Assembly (NCBI GenBank): GCA_023441725.1
Contig: JAEZNV010000022.1
Location: forward strand, 1 to 5,705
DNA from: Actinomycetes bacterium
GTDB taxonomy: Bacteria > Actinomycetota > Coriobacteriia > Coriobacteriales > Coriobacteriaceae
Direction of reading: 5' to 3'
Length of the DNA: 5,705 nucleotides
Below, one piece after another: positions 1 to 5,705 of the stretch. How positions within the stretch are numbered: position 1 is the stretch's first letter; every line of letters begins with the position of its first letter. A model generated the notes under the pieces. That model worked only from the letters and a program-made list of their open reading frames with translations. It searched no databases and was not told the origin of the DNA. The translations under genes and the position numbers were made by a program.

Positions 1-82
1 GTGTAGTCGAGGGCAAATCCATATCTTAGACAAGAATTCGCGATTTGCAAGCACATCCACGCACCCCACATGAGCTGCGCGG

Positions 83-88
83 TATACT
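83..88 (+). promoter_or_regulatory. Probable -10 box (TATACT) of a leaderless dinB promoter
   Basis: TATACT is one mismatch from the TATAAT consensus. It ends 6 nt before the dinB ATG, so transcription would begin at or within a base or two of the start codon. No Shine-Dalgarno sequence precedes the ATG, which agrees with a leaderless mRNA, a common arrangement in Actinobacteria. No good -35 hexamer is visible at about 60-65. No LexA-type operator (CGAAC-N4-GTTCG) was found in the 94 bases upstream. Those bases hold nothing else that I can support. Confidence 0.55.
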
Positions 89-94
89 CATGAC

Positions 95-1351
95 ATGGAA
101 AGACGCGAACATACATACGGTTATGAGAATGCTGCGGGCGTCACGCCGCCGCCCTGGACGGGTCCGGCGGTGGGCCTGATGGACCTCGATGCATTTTTTG
201 CGAGCGTGGAGATGCTCGATCATCCCGAGTGGCGCGGCAAGCCGCTCATTGTGGGTGGAGACGCCGAGTCACGCGGCGTCGTGTCCACATGTTCATACGA
301 GGCACGTCGCTTTGGCGTGCATTCTGCCATGGCCTCAGCCGAGGCGCGGCGCCTGTGCCCACAGGCCATTTGGACGCACGGACACTTCGATCGCTACCGT
401 GAGGTGAGCGCGCAGGTCATGGCGATTCTCGCCGACGAGACACCGCGCGTGGAGCGTGTGTCCATCGACGAGGCCTTTATCGATATTACGCCGGGCCGGT
501 TCGCGCCCGAAGACCCGCTGCTGGTTGCGCGGCGCATAAGCGACCGCGTGGCAGCGCTGGGGGTGACGTGTTCCATCGGCGTCGGCTGCAACAAGACCGT
601 GGCCAAAATCGCAAGCGAGCGCGACAAGCCGTTTGGTCTGACCATTGTGCGCCCCGGTACGGAACAGCGCTTTTTGGCTGCGCTGCCGGTATCTGCCATG
701 AGCGGAATCGGGCGTTCGGCCGAGGAGCGACTGCGTCGCATGCGCATCTATACACTCGGCGAGCTTTCACGCGCGCCAGAGTCCACCCTGGCTGCAATTT
801 TTGGCGTGAATGGCGAGCGAATGCGTCAGCGTGCTTTGGGGCTCGAAGTATCCGAGGTCACCGGCCTGGATGACGAACGTGAAGTTAAATCGGTGAGCAA
901 TGAGCGCACCTTTGCGAAGGATTTGACTGAGCGTGGGGATATCGAGGCGGCGATTGCGCTGGTGGGCGAGTCGGTTGGGCGCCGCCTACGTCGTCAAGGG
1001 CTGACGGGTGCCACGGTAACGCTCAAGCTTAAGTATTCGTATGGCAGCGGACGCACAGCACAGCGCCGCTTGCCCCACCCCACCGACGACGAGAATATCT
1101 TTGTGGCCGTAGCGCTCGAGCTGCTCGACAATATCTGGCAAGAAGGCATGCACGTGCGTCTGGCGGGTATCGGCATGAGCGACTTCAACCACCAAGGCGG
1201 TATCCAAACTGACCTGTTCTGCGAGATCGATGACCGCGGAGCCCAATCCAGCGACCGCCGCGACCTCTCCGTCGCCATCGACGCCGTCCGAGACAAATTC
1301 GGCGACACCGCCCTATCCTTCGGCCGTCAATCCCGCTTCTCCTCCCAATGA
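95..1351 (+). CDS. dinB: DNA polymerase IV (Y-family translesion polymerase)
   Basis: This 418-residue protein is a Y-family DNA polymerase that copies past damaged template bases with low fidelity. The palm motif DLDAFFASVE begins at D30, the first metal-binding Asp, and F35 is the expected steric gate against ribonucleotides. The finger motif SYEARRFGVHSAM starts at residue 67. SIDEAF at 123-128 supplies the catalytic D125 and E126. A helix-hairpin-helix (MSGIG, 202-206) and a little-finger domain follow. QTDLF at 371-375 matches the QxxLF motif that binds the sliding clamp. The N-terminus is about 22 residues longer than E. coli Pol IV. I keep ATG 95 because a good -10 box lies just upstream and no internal start has a ribosome site; GTG at 170 is the alternative. 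The last 100 or so bases are strikingly C-rich compared with the G-rich body. The TGA stop lies inside the first hairpin repeat. The gene is convergent with the transposase and stands alone here. Confidence 0.95.
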   Translation: MERREHTYGYENAAGVTPPPWTGPAVGLMDLDAFFASVEMLDHPEWRGKPLIVGGDAESRGVVSTCSYEARRFGVHSAMASAEARRLCPQAIWTHGHFDRYREVSAQVMAILADETPRVERVSIDEAFIDITPGRFAPEDPLLVARRISDRVAALGVTCSIGVGCNKTVAKIASERDKPFGLTIVRPGTEQRFLAALPVSAMSGIGRSAEERLRRMRIYTLGELSRAPESTLAAIFGVNGERMRQRALGLEVSEVTGLDDEREVKSVSNERTFAKDLTERGDIEAAIALVGESVGRRLRRQGLTGATVTLKLKYSYGSGRTAQRRLPHPTDDENIFVAVALELLDNIWQEGMHVRLAGIGMSDFNHQGGIQTDLFCEIDDRGAQSSDRRDLSVAIDAVRDKFGDTALSFGRQSRFSSQ

Positions 1352-1381
1352 TTTTTCTGGGACGGGGATTAAAAAATCATT
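1347..1381 (+). repeat. Hairpin repeat copy 1 (left outer)
   Basis: A perfect 10-bp palindrome, AATGATTTTT (1347-1356) and AAAAATCATT (1372-1381), encloses a 15-nt loop with the core TGGGACGGGGAT (1358-1369). The left arm contains the dinB TGA stop at 1349-1351. It is not a classical terminator because the stem is AT-rich and no T-run follows. Confidence 0.85.
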
Positions 1382-1398
1382 CTGGCGCTATCGGTGCT

Positions 1399-1432
1399 TT
1401 TGATTATTTTGGGACGGGGATGAAATAATCAT
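1399..1432 (+). repeat. Hairpin repeat copy 2 (left inner, direct orientation)
   Basis: The arms TGATTATTT (1401-1409) and AAATAATCA (1423-1431) form a perfect 9-bp stem around the same TGGGACGGGGAT core (1410-1421). The orientation is the same as copy 1, with a 17-nt spacer. Compared with copy 1 the stem differs by a T-to-A change matched by an A-to-T change in the other arm, so pairing is kept. It lies 9 bases beyond the transposase stop codon. Confidence 0.85.
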
Positions 1433-1440
1433 TTCAGGCC

Positions 1441-2181
1441 TCATTTCGCCCTCTGAATAATATTTGTCCCGATTCCCGTAATGCGCGAAATCTGGGCAAT
1501 CGTAAAGCCTCGATGTTTCAGCATTGCTAACAGACGATTCCGTTCTTGCTTCGGCAACGTCTTGAGCTGGTAGGGCTCAAGTGGAGCCAATAGAGCCTGT
1601 GCGACTTCCAAAGCATCCATATCGGAAACGTGTTTGCCTTCAGGCAAATAATACGGATTGGGCTTACCGTCTGTACTTGTAAGGTAAAACGCCTCAGAAC
1701 CACCAAAAAGTTCGACAATATCACTGCAATCGCAGATTTCAGGCGTACCGAAATACTCGTGGAAGCTACTCCACCGATACATGGGTGCAGAAGATATGCC
1801 TGCCTTCGCTGGGTTGTCGTGAATGTAACGAACGCAACGGAGCAACTGCCCATCATCGGAAATAACAACACTCTTAAAGCGTTCTTGAAAAACTGGCCCA
1901 CGCCTGCCTGTCTTCAAATTAAATCGCATCGCATACGCTGTATCTATGGCGTGCATCGCAGCACTCATTTGATTTTCGGGGTCATCAAATAGCAGATGCA
2001 CATGATTGTCCATCAAACACCAAGCAAGCAACCGAATATGGTCGGATGTAAATCGCTGACTCATCAGATTGAGGAAATAGCAGCGGTCGTCATCGTCCTC
2101 AAAGATCAGCTGGTCAGCACAACCTTTGACCATAACATGATAATGACCGAGTTCGGATAACACACGGGCAACGCGAGTCAT
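1441..2181 (-). CDS. REP-associated (RAYT) Y1/HUH single-strand transposase
   Basis: This 246-residue protein belongs to the IS200/IS605-like Y1 transposase superfamily. Such enzymes nick and join single-stranded DNA at hairpins through a 5'-phosphotyrosine link. The N-terminus (GHYHVMVKG, 12-20) is typical. The metal-binding HUH motif is H60-V-H62 in DNHVHLLF. GPVFQERFKS (95-104) and RYIHDNPAKAG (118-128), with the likely nucleophile Y119, are RAYT-like signatures. A C-terminal extension (about 187-246) ends in a probable helix-turn-helix (GFTIAQISRITGIGTNIIQ) that may help bind DNA. I place the start at ATG 2181 because GGAGG lies 6 nt upstream and family members begin a few residues before this point. 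A TTG at 2223 in the same frame has no ribosome site. The frame is intact, so the gene could be active. Its likely substrates are the three flanking hairpins. The closest alternative is an IS200-like TnpA, but the RYIH context and C-terminal extension favour RAYT. Confidence 0.88.
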   Translation of the reverse strand: MTRVARVLSELGHYHVMVKGCADQLIFEDDDDRCYFLNLMSQRFTSDHIRLLAWCLMDNHVHLLFDDPENQMSAAMHAIDTAYAMRFNLKTGRRGPVFQERFKSVVISDDGQLLRCVRYIHDNPAKAGISSAPMYRWSSFHEYFGTPEICDCSDIVELFGGSEAFYLTSTDGKPNPYYLPEGKHVSDMDALEVAQALLAPLEPYQLKTLPKQERNRLLAMLKHRGFTIAQISRITGIGTNIIQRAK

Positions 2182-2187
2182 CGAAGC

Positions 2188-2192
2188 CCTCC
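2188..2192 (-). promoter_or_regulatory. Shine-Dalgarno site deciding the transposase start
   Basis: GGAGG on the minus strand, within GGGAGGG, is spaced 6 nt from ATG 2181. It lies inside the longer reading frame that would begin at TTG 2223, and supports the shorter 246-residue protein. Confidence 0.75.
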
Positions 2193-2231
2193 CTTCCGAG
2201 TTTGCGATAGCTACAGCATACAAAAGAAGGG

Positions 2232-2274
2232 AAAAGAAAAAACCGAACCGCCCAACAAAGATGAGCGGTTCGGT
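2232..2274 (-). terminator. Intrinsic terminator at the end of the rpmA-obg-nadD-yqeK-rsfS operon
   Basis: The minus-strand stem ACCGAACCGC (2265-2274) pairs perfectly over 10 bp with GCGGTTCGGT (2242-2251) around a 13-nt loop. It is followed by TTTTTCTTTT (2232-2241). The plus-strand side has no T-run, so it acts only on leftward transcription coming from rsfS. It lies 44 nt beyond the rsfS stop and 50 nt before the transposase start, so it should also shield the transposase from operon read-through. Confidence 0.9.
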
Positions 2275-2284
2275 GAACGGTAGG

Positions 2285-2319
2285 AATGATTTATTTATCC
2301 CCGTCCCAGAAAAATCATT
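2285..2319 (-). repeat. Hairpin repeat copy 3 (right outer, inverted)
   Basis: Read on the minus strand, this copy shares its first 23 bases with copy 1, including the TGGGACGGGGAT core (2298-2309), and ends in the same ATCATTC. The arms pair over 8 bp (2285-2292 with 2312-2319), with a weaker extension beyond a mismatch. Its outer base, 2319, is also the last base of the rsfS TAA codon. Confidence 0.85.
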
Positions 2320-2774
2320 TAGAGGAGGTTGAGGGGGAGCTGGGGAGCGTCGCCCCAGAGCTTCTCGAGACGATAGAAGTCGCGCGCCTCGGGGGTGAAG
2401 ACGTGGACGACGACCGAGCCGTAGTCCATGAGCATCCAGGTCTTCTGCTCGCGACCCTCGATGGAGAACGGGTGCTCACCGCAAGCCTCGGCGACCTTCT
2501 CCTCGATCTCATCAACGATAGAATCGACCTGACGGTTATTGGTACCGGTGGCGAGCACAAAGTAGTCGCACACGTCGGAGAGCTCGGTCAGATCGAGCAC
2601 CTGCACGTCCTCGCCCTTCTTGTCGTAGGCGGCCTGCGCGGCGGCGCGGGCGACATCCTCGGCTGCGACACCGCTCGCGGACAGCGAAGCGGCGGTACGG
2701 TCGGACGTGGCAACGAAGCTCTTGTGCTCCACACCTTCAAGAATCTGCTCGTCGGTCATGGTCTCGTCGGCCAT
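2319..2774 (-). CDS. rsfS: Ribosome silencing factor RsfS (DUF143 / Iojap family)
   Basis: RsfS binds ribosomal protein L14 on the free 50S subunit and blocks joining with 30S, which lowers translation during starvation. The family domain covers about residues 38-145. It shows YDKKGEDVQVLDL (50-62), DYFVLATGTNNRQ (70-82), WMLMDYGSVVVHVF (113-126) and RDFYRLEKLW (131-140), all typical. The protein has 151 residues where the family usually has about 105-120. The excess is an N-terminal extension of about 37-40 residues rich in acidic and small residues. The ATG at 2774 is supported by GAGGT 5 nt upstream, so the extension is probably real; a second ATG at codon 6 is the only nearby alternative. 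It is the last gene of the operon, 28 nt after yqeK. Its TAA touches a hairpin repeat, and the operon terminator follows. Confidence 0.92.
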   Translation of the reverse strand: MADETMTDEQILEGVEHKSFVATSDRTAASLSASGVAAEDVARAAAQAAYDKKGEDVQVLDLTELSDVCDYFVLATGTNNRQVDSIVDEIEEKVAEACGEHPFSIEGREQKTWMLMDYGSVVVHVFTPEARDFYRLEKLWGDAPQLPLNLL

Positions 2775-2802
2775 GGAATACCTCTTTCTAGACGCACCCG
2801 AG

Positions 2803-3411
2803 CTAGCGTAGCTGGGCGTAATGGTTGTAAATCGTAATAGCCGTGGGATAAAGATAGCGCCCGGACTGGATCACGTAGACCAGACCCTGCGCAAAACAGG
2901 AGAAGAACAACTCGTCAAGCGTCGACTCCCCCACCATCTTGCGCAGCGCGTGGGCATAATCACCATGGCGGTTGGGTTCGATGGCATCGGCAACAAAGAC
3001 CACCATATCGAGCGGCGTCATGTCGCAGGCGCCCACGGTGTGACGGTCGACAGCCTGAAAGACCGCCGGCGACAGCTCGGGAAAAAGCTGCGGAAGCTCA
3101 TAGGCGGCAACCGGGCCATGCAAAAGCGGCGTCGCGGCAGACGGAGAGCCGGCAATCTTAATGCCGTAATGCAGAGCGCGCGTGACCAGCTCGTCGTCGG
3201 AGAGCACCTTGTCCCAGTCATGAATCAGGCCGGCGGCGGCGGCATCAAAGCGGTCGACACCGTATACCTCGGCTAGATGCAGCGCAGTCTCGGCAACCCC
3301 GAGCGAATGCACGTAGCGCTTACGTTTATCTTTCATACGCACATCGAGCAGCTCTTGAATGCGCTTGAGGAGCGCGCGCTCATCGCCCTCAAACTGATCC
3401 TCTACCGACAA
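2803..3411 (-). CDS. yqeK: YqeK-family HD-domain phosphohydrolase (probable symmetrical Ap4A hydrolase)
   Basis: This 202-residue protein has an HD domain with the expected metal-site residues: H35 (RYVHSLGV), H64-D65 (GLIHDWDK), H98 (LLHGPVAA), H124 (DRHTVGA) and D142 (FVADAIEPNR). YqeK enzymes are known to split diadenosine tetraphosphate into two ADP, clearing a stress-related dinucleotide. The segment HDWDK carries Asp where many relatives have Ala. The start is a TTG with a weak GGGGG ribosome site 6 nt upstream. No ATG or GTG offers a better start before the conserved domain, although ATG at codon 26 would still leave the HD region whole. It lies 12 nt after nadD, in the same reading frame, with a single TGA between the two. 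The nadD-yqeK-rsfS order matches that in Bacillus subtilis. Confidence 0.9.
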   Translation of the reverse strand: MSVEDQFEGDERALLKRIQELLDVRMKDKRKRYVHSLGVAETALHLAEVYGVDRFDAAAAGLIHDWDKVLSDDELVTRALHYGIKIAGSPSAATPLLHGPVAAYELPQLFPELSPAVFQAVDRHTVGACDMTPLDMVVFVADAIEPNRHGDYAHALRKMVGESTLDELFFSCFAQGLVYVIQSGRYLYPTAITIYNHYAQLR

Positions 3412-3423
3412 CGTAGACCCCCA

Positions 3424-4101
3424 TCACTCAAAATCTTCTTGACCCAGATTGGCATACAACCCGCGTTTGCGAATATAGCCGAGAACGGACTCGCTCGTAA
3501 GATAGCGCACGCTCATGCCACGGGCAACTCGCTTACGAATGTTGGTCGAGCTAATCGCCAGCGCCGGAATCTGGATATAGCGCACGTCGAATGGCAGCCC
3601 CGATTCCTTAATCCGTGCCCGGGCCGTATCGATGTCAAAGCCGGGACGCGTCGCAGCAATAAAAGTTGCCAGTTCGGCAATCTCACCAGCATTGTGCCAG
3701 GTAACAATATCGATAATCGCATCGGCACCCGTAATAAAGTAGAGCTTTACCTGAGGCGGATAAAAGTCGCGAAGGGCATGAAGCGTATCGGCCGTATAGG
3801 TCACACCAGGACGGTCGATCTCGAAACGGCTCGCCAAAAAAGCCGGATTCGCAGCGGTGGCGAGGACCGTCATGGCATAACGGTCCTCGGCGGGCGTCAC
3901 CGGTTTGTCGAGCTTAAAGGCGGGAGAGCCGGCCGGCATAAAGAGCACGGCGTCCAAGTCGAGCGACTCGCGCGCCTGCTCGGCGGTAACCAAGTGCCCG
4001 TAATGTATCGGGTCGAAGGTGCCACCCATAATGCCAAGCCGAAACTCCTGCCCATCCTTGATAGGCAGCTCAGGCAGACCAATTCCACCGCGCAGCGACA
4101 T
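3424..4101 (-). CDS. nadD: Nicotinate-nucleotide adenylyltransferase
   Basis: NadD joins nicotinate mononucleotide and ATP into nicotinate adenine dinucleotide, the shared step of de novo and salvage NAD synthesis, in the cytoplasm. The nucleotidyltransferase signature GGTFDPIHYGHL spans residues 26-37. TGADAIIDIVTWH (124-136) is the usual substrate-pocket segment. ISSTNIRKR (183-191) is the C-terminal ISSTxIR ATP-binding motif. At 225 residues it has about 20 residues before the usual first strand. The start is ATG 4101, with GGAGG 11 nt upstream inside the end of obg. No other start lies close to the signature, so the extension may be real. Only 3 nt separate it from the obg stop, which suggests translational coupling. 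Confidence 0.95.
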   Translation of the reverse strand: MSLRGGIGLPELPIKDGQEFRLGIMGGTFDPIHYGHLVTAEQARESLDLDAVLFMPAGSPAFKLDKPVTPAEDRYAMTVLATAANPAFLASRFEIDRPGVTYTADTLHALRDFYPPQVKLYFITGADAIIDIVTWHNAGEIAELATFIAATRPGFDIDTARARIKESGLPFDVRYIQIPALAISSTNIRKRVARGMSVRYLTSESVLGYIRKRGLYANLGQEDFE

Positions 4102-4104
4102 GAC

Positions 4105-5576
<1,472 letters not shown>

Positions 5577-5578
5577 AC

Positions 5579-5621
5579 AAAAAGAGGGAGACCCTTGAAT
5601 CCTAAAACTCAAGTGCCTCCC
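5579..5621 (-). terminator. Intrinsic terminator or attenuator between rpmA and obg
   Basis: On the minus strand GGGAG (5617-5621) pairs with CTCCC (5586-5590), and CTTGA (5609-5613) pairs with TCAAG (5594-5598). They are joined by one G-U pair, one C-G pair and one A-G mismatch. The loop is 10 nt and TCTTTTT follows (5579-5585). This is a good intrinsic-terminator shape. Because obg begins only 17 nt later with no clear promoter between, it probably lets a fraction of transcripts through, giving more L21/L27 mRNA than obg-rsfS mRNA. Confidence 0.75.
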
Positions 5622-5646
5622 ACATATGTGCTCTATGAAGGGTGAA

Positions 5647-5705
5647 TTACGCGTTCGCGAGCGGGCGTACGCTGACCCTGTGCTTGATACCCTTGTGGAA
5701 CTCAA
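5647..5705 (-). CDS. rpmA: 50S ribosomal protein L27, C-terminal end (partial)
   Basis: The last 18 codons before TAA (5647-5649) read EFHKGIKHRVSVRPLANA. This resembles the basic end strand of L27, and rpmA directly precedes obg in a great many bacteria. The rest of the gene lies beyond the window edge. The call rests on position and this short tail, so it is likely but not proven. The gap to obg is 84 nt. Confidence 0.78.
   Translation of the reverse strand, partial: EFHKGIKHRVSVRPLANA

Larger units (their letters stand above)
1347..2319 (-). mobile_element. RAYT-type element: Y1 transposase bracketed by inverted hairpin repeats
   Basis: The outermost repeats (1347-1381 on the plus strand, 2285-2319 on the minus strand) differ at only 2 positions over 36 aligned bases. 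They enclose a Y1/HUH transposase gene, a third hairpin copy and an intrinsic terminator. The interior is poorer in GC than its surroundings: hand counts give 42% for 1681-1740 and 48% for 1921-1980, against 63% for 4621-4680 in obg. This suggests acquisition. The insert sits exactly between the 3' ends of the convergent dinB and rsfS and breaks neither gene. No target duplication is obvious, as expected for HUH enzymes. The exact ends are inferred from the repeats. It may be an IS200-like transposable unit, or a domesticated RAYT with hairpins that scattered separately. Confidence 0.65.

Noticed and set aside
13..48. Inverted repeat GCAAATC (13-19) and GATTTGC (42-48) upstream of dinB.
   Set aside because: Seven base pairs with a 22-nt spacer is easily chance, and it does not match an SOS operator that I know.
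1347..1381. Left hairpin as the intrinsic terminator of dinB.
   Set aside because: The stem has only two G-C pairs in ten and no T-run follows it, so it does not have the features of an intrinsic terminator.
1359..1419. Four G-runs in the two left repeats that might form a G-quadruplex.
   Set aside because: The middle loop would be 43 nt, far longer than in stable quadruplexes; the G-rich core is better explained as a protein recognition site.
1347..1432. Two direct repeats that could be the start of a CRISPR array.
   Set aside because: There are only two direct copies, each a full hairpin with an AT stem, spaced 17 nt apart, and no cas genes. The third copy is inverted beyond the transposase.
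2182..2223. Upstream TTG start giving the transposase 14 more residues.
   Set aside because: No ribosome site precedes the TTG, while GGAGG lies 6 nt before ATG 2181 and the family's N-terminus begins there.
2286..2837. A 183-codon plus-strand frame opposite rsfS, starting inside the right hairpin repeat.
   Set aside because: It is antisense to the clear RsfS domain, has no family motif, and its start falls within a repeat arm with no ribosome site.
5621..5630. Perfect 10-bp palindrome CACATATGTG after rpmA, a possible operator.
   Set aside because: About five such palindromes are expected by chance in a window this size, and no promoter elements align with it.

Overview
The window looks like a chromosomal segment of a high-GC Gram-positive bacterium. 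A gut actinobacterium of the Coriobacteriia, such as Collinsella, fits best. The core genes are about 60% GC, two of them start with TTG, one appears leaderless, and the protein sequences look like that class. The taxonomic call is from memory of these families, not from a search.

Layout: dinB (DNA polymerase IV) runs rightwards at 95-1351. The rest of the window is read leftwards. From right to left it holds the 3' end of rpmA (ribosomal protein L27), obg/cgtA (ribosome-assembly GTPase), nadD (nicotinate-nucleotide adenylyltransferase), yqeK (HD-domain nucleotide phosphohydrolase) and rsfS (ribosome silencing factor). This is a tight housekeeping operon with gaps of 3, 12 and 28 nt from obg to rsfS. 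A terminator-like hairpin lies between rpmA and obg (5579-5621), and a strong intrinsic terminator lies after rsfS (2232-2274). The operon links 50S structure and assembly (L27, Obg), ribosome silencing (RsfS), NAD synthesis (NadD) and dinucleotide signal turnover (YqeK).

Between the convergent 3' ends of dinB and rsfS sits an AT-richer accessory insert of about 970 bp. It carries a single-domain HUH/Y1 transposase of the REP-associated (RAYT) type (1441-2181, leftward). Three copies of a 34-35 bp hairpin element surround it: two in direct orientation on the left (1347-1381 and 1399-1432) and one inverted on the right (2285-2319). Each copy has AT-rich palindromic arms around an invariant TGGGACGGGGAT core. 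The arms of one copy carry a compensatory change. The outer copies run into the stop codons of dinB and rsfS. This transposase-plus-hairpin unit is the most interesting part of the window; the rest is ordinary core genome with a few regulatory oddities.

No rRNA, tRNA, CRISPR array, attachment site or replication origin was seen. No stretch longer than about 100 bases lacks either a gene or a described element.
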